Below are positions 7,119 to 16,658 of a DNA stretch of 26,022 bases, one piece after another. A program made the position numbers and the translations under genes. Position 1 is the stretch's first letter, and each line of letters opens with the position of its first letter. The notes under the pieces are model-generated. The model was not told the DNA's origin and searched no databases. It was given only the letters and a program-made list of their open reading frames with translations. The stretch is from Gammaproteobacteria bacterium (GTDB lineage Bacteria > Pseudomonadota > Gammaproteobacteria > SZUA-229): the NCBI GenBank assembly GCA_023136715.1, contig JAGLQT010000012.1, forward strand, positions 1 to 26,022, written 5' to 3'.

Positions 7119-10100
7119 ATGACAGCGATAATGTTTATAAAAAAAATCGTAGCACCGATTTTAATAATATTTTTATTCGCCCAGTCATCTTTGTTATGGG
7201 CGGAAAGTGCTATTGCTTTAACGCCTGAAGAGCAAGCATGGATTGAATCTCATCCCCCGGTCAAAGTAGGCGTTGAGCCGTGGCTGCCCATTATCTTCCA
7301 GGATGAGCAGGGAGAGATGGCGGGACTAGCAGGTGATTACCTGCGCTTGATAGCCGAGCGTAGCGGTTTGCGCTACCAGATCGTCGGCGGTACATGGGAT
7401 GAGATATTGAATGGGCTGCGCAACAAGACCATCGACCTGATACCTGATACCTATTTTACAGAGGAGCGGGCCACATATGGTCTCTACTCCAAGCCCTACT
7501 TCTTGACGCGAGAGTTCATCTACGTCAGAGAGGACAACGCCGCGATTCAATCTATGGATGACCTCAGCAAGGGGCGCATTGCAGTTCCCCAGGGGTATGG
7601 CACCATCCCCAGGATACGTAAGCATTATCCCCAGGCGACCATCGTCGAGACTAAAGGTATTCTTGCTTCCATCAGTGCGGTACTGAATGGTGATGCCGAT
7701 GCCATGCTCGAGGCGCAAATGGTGGTGGAGCATACCATCAAGGCCAACGGTATTGTTGGCTTAAGGGGCTTCAGCCAGGAAGTGTTTCCGGTTTTGCCCC
7801 TCCACTTGTTCTCACGTATCGATCAACCGTTGCTTCACTCTATCCTGCAAAAGGGCCTGGATACCATTAGCGACAAAGAGAGGCGCGCCATCGAACAACG
7901 ATGGTTGCGTCTACAGGCTGTCATCGAGGAGCCTTCAATCACTGATTTAACCTCAGAAGAAAAACAGTGGCTCGGCCAACACCCCGTGATTCGTGTTCAT
8001 AACGAGATGGACTGGCCGCCATTTAATTTTTATGAGCGTGGCGCGCCGAGAGGTTTTTCGATCGACTACATGAACCTTCTGGCGGAGAAACTGGGCATCA
8101 AGGTTGAATATCAGACCGGTCCAAGCTGGAATGAATTCCTGCAGCTGACTCGGAACAAGCAACTCGATGTGATGCTCAATATCGTCAAAACACAGGAGCG
8201 CCAGAAATATCTGCTGTACACCGAGCCGTACGTGACAACTCCAAACGTTATCGTCAGCCCCAGGGATGCCCCGATTTCGAGCATCTCAGAGCTGAATGGT
8301 CGTACGGTTGCCTTCCCGAAAGGTTTCTTCTACGAAGAAGTACTAACCCGGGATTACCCTCAAATCAAGCGGCTACCAGTGGAAGATACACTTGCGTCGT
8401 TGAAAGTTGTGGCTCTTGGCAAGGCGGACGCCGTTCTGGGTGAAGATCCGGTGTTGCGTTACCAGATCAGCAAGAACCTGTTGACTAATCTGCTGGTCAC
8501 GGGCGAGGTCGATATCGGCAACACGGATTTGTCCAACTTGCGCATCGGGGTGCGCGATGACTGGCCGCTATTCCATTCCATTTTGAGCAAAGCGATGGCC
8601 CAGGTTACGCCGGCAGAGATGAACACTATCCAGCAGCGATGGTTGAGTATGGTGGTAACCTCTGTAACAAGTGATGTTGAACCGGCGCTGGAGTCACCCC
8701 TGTCAGTATTGGACATACTGGTATCGATCGTTATCTTTGTTGTTATCATGTTAACGGCACTTGCGCTACTCAGGCGTTATGGAATTAGTGATCGTATTTT
8801 TGGACGTCGCAACCTGTCGGTGCTTGTCACCGTCATGGTGATGGTATTTCTTGCGGTGGTTATTTTCGTAGCGCTGTCTGCCCTGGAACGAATGGACCGG
8901 CAGTTACGGGAAGATCAGGGTGAAATGCTGGTCACAGTCAATAATTCGGTAAAACAGGCGTTCGATCTTTGGGAGGAGATTCGTGTTGACGAGACACATC
9001 ACTTTGCTGATGATAATCGAGTGTTACCACTGGTGGAACAGCTTCTGCAACTGCCACGCGGCGCAGAAACACTTCTGCAGAGTGATGCCTTGGGTAGGTT
9101 TCGGGAACTTTACAATTATCATAATGATGAGAACGGTGCGCTCGGTTTCTTTATCATTGCCCCTGATGATACCACCCTGGCTTCATCGCGTGATAGCAAT
9201 GTGGGTAGCCGAAACCTGATAGTGGAGCAACGTCCCGATCTGATGGCGCGGGTCTTCGCCGGTAAAAGCCTGTTTATCCCTCCTGTATTCTCTGATGTGG
9301 CTCTGAAGGATGCGACTGGTCGCATCATCTCCGAGGCGGCCACCATGTTTTTTGCTGTACCTGTGCACGATTTAACAGGCAATGTAATTGCGGCGCTGAC
9401 GCTACGTTTCGATCCGGTCAGTAATTTTACCCGTGTTACTCGCACCGGCAGGCTCGGTGAGAGCGGTGAGACCTATGCTTTTGACTCGAATGCGCGCCTT
9501 ATCACTGAGTCGCGTTTCGGGGAGCAGCTGTCGGCCATTACCGAGTACTACAGGGATGGGACGAAACTGTTGAGTCTACGTATTCGCGATCCTGGCGGAA
9601 ATTTATTAGATGAGTATCGTCCTGAGAACAGTCGTTCTGAGTGGCCACTGACCTTCGCTGCTGAACAGGCACTCACTGGTCGTAGCGGTGTTAATGTTGA
9701 CGGTTATCGGAACTATCGTGGCGTGCCGGTGCTGGGAGCGTGGAGCTGGTCTGAAGAGCTCGGCATTGGCCTGGCAACGGAGATTGATCTCTCTGAAGCA
9801 CTGGAATCCTATCACAACATGCGAGTGCTGGTACTGGGGGCACTTGGCGCTATCACCTTTGTTGCATTGCTGCTAAATGCGATTTCGATCTGGATTGGTG
9901 AGCGGGCACGTAGCCGACTCACGGTGTTGGTCGATGAACGCACCGAAGAGTTACGTAAGGTAGTACAGGCGGTGGAGCAGAATCCGCTCAGTGTCATCAT
10001 CACTGATATTGACGGCAACATCGAGCACGTCAATCCCGCCTTTACCCAGATTACCGGTTATGAGGCCGATGAGGTCATCGGTAAAAATCCTCGTCTACTG

Positions 10101-12143
10101 CAAAGTGGTGAGACTTCGCAGGAACAGTATGAAAAGCTCTGGCAGACCATACTGGCAGGTAATACCTGGCATGACGAGATCCACAATCGCATGAAGAGTG
10201 GTGAGCTCTACTGGGAATCGATATCGATTGCACCGGTCACTAATGCTGCAGGCGAGGTGACTCACTTTGTCGCCATGGCATCGGATATCTCCGAGGCAAA
10301 AGAGATAGAACTGGCCCTTCAAGAGGCGCGTGAGAGCAACGAGCTGATCCTCGATTCCGCCGGCGAGGGGATTTTCGGCATAGATACATCGGGCCATGTG
10401 ACCTTCTGTAATCGTGCCGCCACCGAAATGCTGGGTTACCGGGTGGAAGAACTGCTCGGTATCGCTATGCACGAGGCAGTCCATCATTCGCATGCCGATG
10501 GTACTCCCTATGCCCCAGAGGAGTGCCCGATGCGGGCCGCCTACCAGGATGGTGAAACCCACGAAATCGACGATGAGGTCCTCTGGCGCAAGGACGGCAG
10601 CAACTTCCCGGTAGAGTACACCGCAGTGCCGATGCGCAAGAATGATCAGCTGGTCGGTTCCGTGGTGATGTTCAAGGACATCACTGAGCGAAAGCTGGCG
10701 GAAGATGAGATCGCTGCACGGGAACAGCAGTTCAGAAATCTGGTCGAGACTATTCCCGGAACAGTGTATCAGTGCCTGATAGATGAGCACTGGACTATGC
10801 AGTTCATCAGTGACGAGATCCTGCACCTGTCAGGCTATCCGGCCTCCGATTTTATCCATAATGAAGTGCGCAGCTTTGCCAGCTTGATTCATCCTGATGA
10901 TGTCCAGCATGTGGATGAAGTGGTCGTCGAGGCGGTTGCGAACCATCATGCATATACATTGGAGTACCGTGTCATTGACAGACGTGGTGAGACTCACTTT
11001 GTCTATGAGCAGGGAAAGGCGATTTATGATGTTGATGGTAGGGCAGAAAGCCTCGTTGGCACTGTAATCGATATCAGCGAGCGCAAGCAGTCGGAAGAAG
11101 CAGTAAAAGCAGCCGAAAGACGTTCTAGCCTGTTACTCGAATCGGCGAGCGATGGCATTTTTGGCGTAGACAAAGAAGGCATACTCACTTTTATCAACCC
11201 GGCAGGAACAAAGTTGTTAGGTTTTGACGCCGAAGAGTTGAAAGGCAAACGCATACACCCCCTGATTCATCACTCCTACAATGATGGGTCACCGTACCCT
11301 GTGGAGAAATGCCCGATGTACCAGGCATTTACAACCGGTGAGCATAGTTACACAGATGACGAAGTTCTATGGTGTAAGGACGGTTCGAGCGTAGAAGTTG
11401 AATACAGCAGTATGCCCATTCGTGAAGATGGAAAGCTGACCGGAGCCGTTATTGTTTTCCGTGATATCAGCGAACGCAGAGCCATCGAGAATGAGATTAA
11501 GCATATTAACTTCATGAATGACCAGGCACTGGGACTGACCAGGGCAGGTTATTGGCATGTACCACTGGACGGTACCGGCTATTACAATTCATCCAGGCGA
11601 GCTGTTGAGATCTTTGGTGATATTCCTAACGACGGTTATCGCTACCACGTCATGGATGAGTGGTTTGCGAATGTTGAAGCCGGTGATCTTGAAGCATCAA
11701 AACACACCTTGCAGAATTTTCAGGATGCGATTGACGGCAAGGTGCCAGCGTATGATTCCATCTATGCTTACAAGCGACCTGTCGATGGCGCGGTGATCTG
11801 GATTCATGCCTATGGAACCGTTTCCAGGGATGAGGAGGGCAATGCCACGAACATGTATGGCGTGACACAGGATATTACTGAGTATGTCCATGCCCAGCAG
11901 GAAATGCATGCAGCTAAAGAGGCTGCAGAAGAGGCTTCAATGGAGCTGCAGGAAAAATTTGATGAACTGGCTCGCTTCCGGCGTATGGCGGTTGGACGAG
12001 AGTTAAAAATGATCGAGTTGAAAAAGGAAGTTAATGAGTATCTGCAAGAAAAAGGACAGACAGCTAAGTATAAAATTGTGAGTACTAAACAAGGCGAGGA
12101 TGACCATTCTAAAGGCGAAGAAAAACTTGCCGGTCATAGATGA
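7119..12143 (+). CDS. Giant membrane sensor: two Venus-flytrap domains, Cache-like domain, five PAS domains, no kinase (1674 aa)
   Basis: Start at ATG 7119 (AGGG 8 nt upstream), giving a signal peptide of about 28 residues; the GTG at 7059 would add 20 poorly fitting residues. Order: two periplasmic SBP_bac_3 (BvgS-like) domains, about 33-267 and 276-517; membrane helices at about 528-556 and 565-589; an extracytoplasmic Cache-like region with LWEEIR..D and YAFDSNARLITESR (about 595-895); helix at about 900-928; then five PAS domains (about 948-1064, 1068-1194, 1203-1324, 1331-1458, 1465-1591), most ending DI(S/T)E; and a coiled coil to about 1648. PAS2 and PAS4 are close copies with an HHS..DG.PY...CPM loop. 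No HisKA, HATPase, GGDEF, EAL or MCP signalling domain follows, so output must pass to a partner, most likely the kinase two genes downstream. Likely ligands are small periplasmic solutes, inferred from the SBP_bac_3 family. Confidence 0.92.
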   Translation: MTAIMFIKKIVAPILIIFLFAQSSLLWAESAIALTPEEQAWIESHPPVKVGVEPWLPIIFQDEQGEMAGLAGDYLRLIAERSGLRYQIVGGTWDEILNGLRNKTIDLIPDTYFTEERATYGLYSKPYFLTREFIYVREDNAAIQSMDDLSKGRIAVPQGYGTIPRIRKHYPQATIVETKGILASISAVLNGDADAMLEAQMVVEHTIKANGIVGLRGFSQEVFPVLPLHLFSRIDQPLLHSILQKGLDTISDKERRAIEQRWLRLQAVIEEPSITDLTSEEKQWLGQHPVIRVHNEMDWPPFNFYERGAPRGFSIDYMNLLAEKLGIKVEYQTGPSWNEFLQLTRNKQLDVMLNIVKTQERQKYLLYTEPYVTTPNVIVSPRDAPISSISELNGRTVAFPKGFFYEEVLTRDYPQIKRLPVEDTLASLKVVALGKADAVLGEDPVLRYQISKNLLTNLLVTGEVDIGNTDLSNLRIGVRDDWPLFHSILSKAMAQVTPAEMNTIQQRWLSMVVTSVTSDVEPALESPLSVLDILVSIVIFVVIMLTALALLRRYGISDRIFGRRNLSVLVTVMVMVFLAVVIFVALSALERMDRQLREDQGEMLVTVNNSVKQAFDLWEEIRVDETHHFADDNRVLPLVEQLLQLPRGAETLLQSDALGRFRELYNYHNDENGALGFFIIAPDDTTLASSRDSNVGSRNLIVEQRPDLMARVFAGKSLFIPPVFSDVALKDATGRIISEAATMFFAVPVHDLTGNVIAALTLRFDPVSNFTRVTRTGRLGESGETYAFDSNARLITESRFGEQLSAITEYYRDGTKLLSLRIRDPGGNLLDEYRPENSRSEWPLTFAAEQALTGRSGVNVDGYRNYRGVPVLGAWSWSEELGIGLATEIDLSEALESYHNMRVLVLGALGAITFVALLLNAISIWIGERARSRLTVLVDERTEELRKVVQAVEQNPLSVIITDIDGNIEHVNPAFTQITGYEADEVIGKNPRLLQSGETSQEQYEKLWQTILAGNTWHDEIHNRMKSGELYWESISIAPVTNAAGEVTHFVAMASDISEAKEIELALQEARESNELILDSAGEGIFGIDTSGHVTFCNRAATEMLGYRVEELLGIAMHEAVHHSHADGTPYAPEECPMRAAYQDGETHEIDDEVLWRKDGSNFPVEYTAVPMRKNDQLVGSVVMFKDITERKLAEDEIAAREQQFRNLVETIPGTVYQCLIDEHWTMQFISDEILHLSGYPASDFIHNEVRSFASLIHPDDVQHVDEVVVEAVANHHAYTLEYRVIDRRGETHFVYEQGKAIYDVDGRAESLVGTVIDISERKQSEEAVKAAERRSSLLLESASDGIFGVDKEGILTFINPAGTKLLGFDAEELKGKRIHPLIHHSYNDGSPYPVEKCPMYQAFTTGEHSYTDDEVLWCKDGSSVEVEYSSMPIREDGKLTGAVIVFRDISERRAIENEIKHINFMNDQALGLTRAGYWHVPLDGTGYYNSSRRAVEIFGDIPNDGYRYHVMDEWFANVEAGDLEASKHTLQNFQDAIDGKVPAYDSIYAYKRPVDGAVIWIHAYGTVSRDEEGNATNMYGVTQDITEYVHAQQEMHAAKEAAEEASMELQEKFDELARFRRMAVGRELKMIELKKEVNEYLQEKGQTAKYKIVSTKQGEDDHSKGEEKLAGHR

Positions 12144-12222
12144 TTAATCAATGCGCACATGCAAGACAAGAAATTAATATCGAACATGAAGGCGTCAGTT
12201 AATATAAGAGTGAGGTGGCACA

Positions 12223-13020
12223 ATGATGAGCAAAAGTTTAATTGAAAAACATTCCACATCTTCTCCAGATGAGAATGATGCAATCCTGCTTTTTTCAGAG
12301 GATAGCCATGAGATCTACTGGCTTGGTATTCCCGAACATACTGCGTTTCGTAGTAATACGTATTTAATCAAGTCTGGCGATGAGGGTATCATTGTTGACC
12401 CTGGTCACCGCGCCTATTTTAGCAGGGTCTTCGAACGTGTTAGGAAAATCATGGACCCGAGTCAAATTTCCGGGCTGATACTTTGTCATCAGGATCCAGA
12501 TGTGGCTGCATCCATGACTGATTGGCTGAATATAAATCCTGATCTCAAAATAATCTCTTCACCTAGAACGCATATATTACTTCCTTACTATAATGATGGT
12601 GAATATACGCATTATGATGTGGTAGAGCAGACGGTTTACCGCTTTTCTAGTGGACATGAGATTGAGTTTATCGAAGCACCTTTTCTACATTTTGCCGGTG
12701 CGTTTGTAAGCTTTGATCGAACCAGTCAGTTTTTGCTTTCCGGCGATATATGGGGAGCTATCCAGATGGACTGGCAACTGGTTGTTAATGATTTTGAAGA
12801 GCATCAAACCTATCTGGATATGTTTCACATTGATTACATGGCATCCAACATTGCTTGCAAGGGGTTTGTGGAAAAAATCAGGCCTTTATCTCCCAAAGCA
12901 TTACTACCACAGCATGGCTCAATCATCGGAGGTAATAATGTTAAGGCTGCATTGGATTATCTTGATCAACTCCAATGTGGAACCGATATAGCTTATCCAC
13001 ATCTATCCATTTCTTCATGA
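12223..13020 (+). CDS. ODP-type di-iron metallo-beta-lactamase-fold protein, putative O2/redox sensor (265 aa)
   Basis: GAGGTGG precedes ATG 12223 (ATG 12226 is an equal choice). The protein has the metallo-beta-lactamase fold of flavo-di-iron proteins without their flavodoxin domain. Candidate metal ligands: H89-x-D91-P-D93 (CHQDPDVAAS), H156 (FLHFAGAF), D175 (SGDIWG) and H231 (PQHGS). The HxDPD form, with Asp where flavo-di-iron proteins have Glu, resembles the ODP (oxygen-binding di-iron protein) family, whose members sense O2 and are often tied to chemotaxis or signalling domains. Here it is a stand-alone cytoplasmic protein lying between a sensor and a kinase, and its stop overlaps the kinase start (ATGA). 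I infer a sensory role, feeding oxygen or redox state into the kinase; an enzymatic O2 or NO reductase role is possible but has no flavin partner here. Confidence 0.85.
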   Translation: MMSKSLIEKHSTSSPDENDAILLFSEDSHEIYWLGIPEHTAFRSNTYLIKSGDEGIIVDPGHRAYFSRVFERVRKIMDPSQISGLILCHQDPDVAASMTDWLNINPDLKIISSPRTHILLPYYNDGEYTHYDVVEQTVYRFSSGHEIEFIEAPFLHFAGAFVSFDRTSQFLLSGDIWGAIQMDWQLVVNDFEEHQTYLDMFHIDYMASNIACKGFVEKIRPLSPKALLPQHGSIIGGNNVKAALDYLDQLQCGTDIAYPHLSISS

Positions 13021-16000
13021 GTAAAAAAACCGATCAGCAGAAAATCGAAGCTTTAGAACAGCAAAACAAGCTGCTTTCAAGCGGAATGCGTCAAGCATCG
13101 CTTATACAGAAACGCTACAAGGATTCTTTAGAATTACTGAAAAGCAAGGATCAAGGCCTGAAGGAAAGCCTTGAAGAGCAAAAGAGTATGAGCCAGCAAC
13201 TCCAGCGTTTTAACAAAGCCATGGTCGGTCGCGAGAAACAGGTCATACGGATGAAGTTTGAGGTCAACAGCCTTTGCCGAGAACTGGGACATCCAGAACC
13301 ATACATAGAAGAGAAAGAAATAGAACTAACAGCTCCCTCTTCTACGGAGCTTGAAAGCAAGAATCCGGTTGAATTTAACGCTACGGATGAAGCCATTGTT
13401 GATTTGGATGAAAAGCAATTGACGCCCCATGCTCAATCGATCGACAAGGTCCAAACTGGTACTGTTGAAGACTTGGCATTTACTGATTTGTTTGATCTGG
13501 ATGAAATACAGACGATACAGGATGTATTTGCCAAGGGTGCCGGAGTTGCTTCCATCATCACAACAACGGATGGCGTACCTATCACAAAACCCAGCAACTT
13601 CACCCGCCTCTGCAACGATATTATCCGCAAGACAGAGAAGGGATGTGCTAACTGCATGAACTCCGATGCGGAGATCGGGCGTTACAATCCCGACGGCCCT
13701 ATTGTACAACCCTGTCTCAGCGGTGGTCTGTGGGATGGCGGGGCCAGCATTACTGTGAACAACCAGCATATTGCCAACTGGCTTGTTGGGCAGGTTCGCA
13801 ACGATAAGCTGGATAGTAAGCAAATGATTGCCTATGCGGATGAGATTGGGGCCGATAAGGAGGCCTTTGCTGAGGCACTGGATGAAGTTCAGGTCATGTC
13901 GCTAGAGCAGTTCCAGGCGGTTTGCGACAGCCTGTTTCTCATCGCTAACCAGTTGTCAAAGGCTGCATTCCAGGGCCTGCAACAGGAGAGGGTTATTGCG
14001 CAACGTGATGAGGCCGAGAAAGAACGCGAGGCAATTCTGGAGAGCCTCGAAGAGAGGGTTCGAGAGCGTACAAAGGAAGCTGAGGACTCACGTATTGCTG
14101 CACTCAGCTTGATGGAAGATGCCGAACGCCAGCTTGCGGAGCTGGATGATGTCCAATTAGCCATGCTCAACATGATGGAGGACCTGGACGAAGAGAAGCT
14201 TAAAGCTGAGGATGCCACCAAGGCCAAGTCCGATTTTCTGGCGAATATGTCCCACGAGATTCGCACGCCGATGAACGCCATCATCGGCATGTCACATTTA
14301 GCACTACAAACCGAACTTGATCGTAAGCAACGTAACTATGTAGAGAAGGTACATCGTTCGGGCGAGGCGTTGCTCGGTATCATCAACGATATTCTCGACT
14401 TCTCTAAAATCGAGGCGGGTAAACTTAGTATAGAGTACATTGATTTTCGCCTTGAAGATGTCTTTGACAATCTGGCTAACCTGGTCGGGCTTAAGGCCGA
14501 GGAGAAGGGCGTTGAGTTGATGTTCAATCTGTCACCTGAGGTACCTACCGGCCTGGTTGGTGACGCGCTACGTCTGGGACAGATCCTGGTCAATCTGGGA
14601 AATAATTCGGTGAAGTTTACCGAGTCTGGCGGAGAGATTGTGGTCTCCGTTGATCTGATTGAACAGGATGAAGAAAAGGCCAGTTTACATTTCTCTGTAC
14701 GCGATAACGGTATAGGCATGACGCCAGAGCAACAGACCAAGATGTTCCAGTCCTTCTCCCAGGCAGATGCTTCCACGACCCGAAAGTATGGTGGTACCGG
14801 CCTTGGCCTGGCCATCTCCAAGAAGCTCACTGCGTTGATGGATGGTGAAATATGGGTTGAGAGTGAGGCCGATGTCGGTAGCACCTTCCATTTTACCGCC
14901 AGGCTGGGCAAGCAGCAGGGTGAGGCTTCTACGCGTCGTTCAGCAGCGACTGACCTGGGCGTGCTGCGGGTGTTGGTGGTCGATGACAATAGCAGTTCAC
15001 GGGAGATCCTTTCTAGCATGTTGGCCAGCTTTGGTTTACGTGTCGATCAGGCTGGTGCCGGCGAAACCGCTATCGCTCAATTAGAAGATGCGAATGAGAA
15101 AGACCCCTACAAGTTGGTATTGATGGACTGGAAAATGCCGGGCATGGATGGGGTTGAGACCACTCGCGCCATTCAATCCAATGACAATCTGACCGAAGTG
15201 CCTACGGTGATCATGGTGACGGCCTATGGTCGAGAGGCGGCGGCAGAGGCGGCTGCGGGCGTGGATTTTGCCAGCGTCCTTACAAAACCTGTGACCCCCT
15301 CTACTTTACTTGATGCCATTATGATCGCGATGGGGCATGAGGTGGTCAGTGAAACCCGTAGCAGCAATCGTCAGGAAGAGGCGGCAGCCGATATTGCCAA
15401 ACTGCGCGGTGCCAAGGTATTGCTCGTGGAAGATAACGAGGTTAACCAGGAGCTTGCACTGGAGTTACTCTCCATGAATGGTATTAGTGTCGAGGTAGCC
15501 AACGATGGACAGGAAGCACTAGAACTTCTAGATAAAGAGGCCTTTGATGGGGTGTTGATGGACTGCCAGATGCCGGTAATGGATGGCTATACTGCGACCC
15601 GCAAGCTACGTGCACAGGAGCGCTACAAAGACCTTCCTATTTTGGCGATGACCGCCAATGCGATGGCTGGTGATCGTGAGAAGGTGATGGATGCGGGAAT
15701 GAACGAGCACATTGCCAAGCCGATTAACGTCAACGAGATGTTCCACTCCATGGCCAGGTGGATCACCCCCTCACACCCTGAGGCTGCGGTAGAGCGGGTT
15801 CAGGAGACGGAAATTGAGATTCCCGAGTTGGATGGCATAGATACCACCGAGGGTCTTGGTCGTACTCAGGGTAACACTAAGCTTTACCTCAAGCTGCTGC
15901 GCAAGGTGGCGGTGAGCCAGGCCAACTTTATCAGTGAATTTGATGCGGCGGTTGAGGATGGTGACTGGGAACTGGCACAGCGCCTGGCGCATACCCTGAA

Positions 16001-16643
16001 GGGGGTGGCAGGTGGTATCGGTGCTGGGCAGTTGCAACAGGCCTGTGCGGCACTGGAGGCAGAGACCAAGGAACAACGCGCCGAGGCCGCTGAGCGCGAG
16101 GCAGCGCAGGTGGCTTTGGAGCGGGTACTGACCGCTCTCGCCAGTTTGGCCGAACCAGAAGTAACGAGCACCGAAATCGCCCTTGATGTCGATGCTGTCA
16201 GAGGTGTGCTCGACATGCTGGAACAGCAACTCAGCGACTTTGATACTGGTGCGCAAGATACCCTGGATAGTCACCATGAGCTGCTGTCGGCGGGTCCACT
16301 GGGCCCACTACTCAACTCTATTGAGAGGGCGCTTGGGGATTATGACTTCGAGTCGGCGCAGAATGTATTGCAACAGATGCGCTCGCAGCTTCAAACCGCA
16401 GACAAAGTAGAAAAAGATGTTGATGCAGCAGAACTCGCCAATGTCCTTAAACAACTTTCATCGCTGATAGCCGACTACGACACGGGTGCAGCGGAGTTTC
16501 TTGAGAGTAAGCAGGCGCTGCTGATGGCTGCTGGCTTCAGCTCAGAGGTTAAGCTGATTATCAAAGCGCTTGATGACTACGATTTCGATGCGGCCATAGC
16601 CGTTGTTAAGGCAATAGCCGAAAAACGGGTTATTAAACTCTAG
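13017..16643 (+). CDS. Soluble PocR-domain hybrid histidine kinase with two receivers and HPt (1208 aa)
   Basis: Start at ATG 13017, overlapping the stop of the ODP gene. Order: N-terminal coiled coil (about 1-110) with a RFNKAMVGRE motif; PocR sensory domain (about 155-318) with conserved cysteines in CNDIIRKTEKGCANC and VQPCLSGGLWDG; coil with RIAALSLMEDAE; HisKA with MSHEIRTPMN, phospho-acceptor H413; HATPase with DNGIGM and GTGLGLAIS; receiver 1 (D704 in LMDWKMPGMDG); receiver 2 (D849 in LMDCQMPVMDG); HPt with H992 (LAHTLKG); then two tandem copies of a ~70-residue helical repeat (about 1058-1126 and 1137-1205). No membrane helix, so it is cytoplasmic. All phosphorelay residues are present. 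PocR domains are thought to bind small hydrocarbon-type metabolites. Terminal partners are probably the two receiver proteins immediately downstream. Confidence 0.94.
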   Translation: MSKKTDQQKIEALEQQNKLLSSGMRQASLIQKRYKDSLELLKSKDQGLKESLEEQKSMSQQLQRFNKAMVGREKQVIRMKFEVNSLCRELGHPEPYIEEKEIELTAPSSTELESKNPVEFNATDEAIVDLDEKQLTPHAQSIDKVQTGTVEDLAFTDLFDLDEIQTIQDVFAKGAGVASIITTTDGVPITKPSNFTRLCNDIIRKTEKGCANCMNSDAEIGRYNPDGPIVQPCLSGGLWDGGASITVNNQHIANWLVGQVRNDKLDSKQMIAYADEIGADKEAFAEALDEVQVMSLEQFQAVCDSLFLIANQLSKAAFQGLQQERVIAQRDEAEKEREAILESLEERVRERTKEAEDSRIAALSLMEDAERQLAELDDVQLAMLNMMEDLDEEKLKAEDATKAKSDFLANMSHEIRTPMNAIIGMSHLALQTELDRKQRNYVEKVHRSGEALLGIINDILDFSKIEAGKLSIEYIDFRLEDVFDNLANLVGLKAEEKGVELMFNLSPEVPTGLVGDALRLGQILVNLGNNSVKFTESGGEIVVSVDLIEQDEEKASLHFSVRDNGIGMTPEQQTKMFQSFSQADASTTRKYGGTGLGLAISKKLTALMDGEIWVESEADVGSTFHFTARLGKQQGEASTRRSAATDLGVLRVLVVDDNSSSREILSSMLASFGLRVDQAGAGETAIAQLEDANEKDPYKLVLMDWKMPGMDGVETTRAIQSNDNLTEVPTVIMVTAYGREAAAEAAAGVDFASVLTKPVTPSTLLDAIMIAMGHEVVSETRSSNRQEEAAADIAKLRGAKVLLVEDNEVNQELALELLSMNGISVEVANDGQEALELLDKEAFDGVLMDCQMPVMDGYTATRKLRAQERYKDLPILAMTANAMAGDREKVMDAGMNEHIAKPINVNEMFHSMARWITPSHPEAAVERVQETEIEIPELDGIDTTEGLGRTQGNTKLYLKLLRKVAVSQANFISEFDAAVEDGDWELAQRLAHTLKGVAGGIGAGQLQQACAALEAETKEQRAEAAEREAAQVALERVLTALASLAEPEVTSTEIALDVDAVRGVLDMLEQQLSDFDTGAQDTLDSHHELLSAGPLGPLLNSIERALGDYDFESAQNVLQQMRSQLQTADKVEKDVDAAELANVLKQLSSLIADYDTGAAEFLESKQALLMAAGFSSEVKLIIKALDDYDFDAAIAVVKAIAEKRVIKL

Positions 16644-16658
16644 ATTAAGGGTTCAGAT

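Noticed and set aside
10095..10826. 243-codon open frame on the minus strand inside the PAS region of the sensor
   Set aside because: Fully antisense to a well-supported coding region; its translation shows no family motif and looks like a shadow of GC-biased codons.
12975..13016. Upstream start for the hybrid kinase at 12975
   Set aside because: Would overlap the ODP gene by 46 nt without a ribosome site; ATG 13017 gives the standard ATGA overlap.
14336..15019. 227-codon minus-strand frame within the hybrid kinase
   Set aside because: Antisense to the HATPase and receiver motifs; Ser/Arg-rich low-complexity translation typical of a shadow frame.
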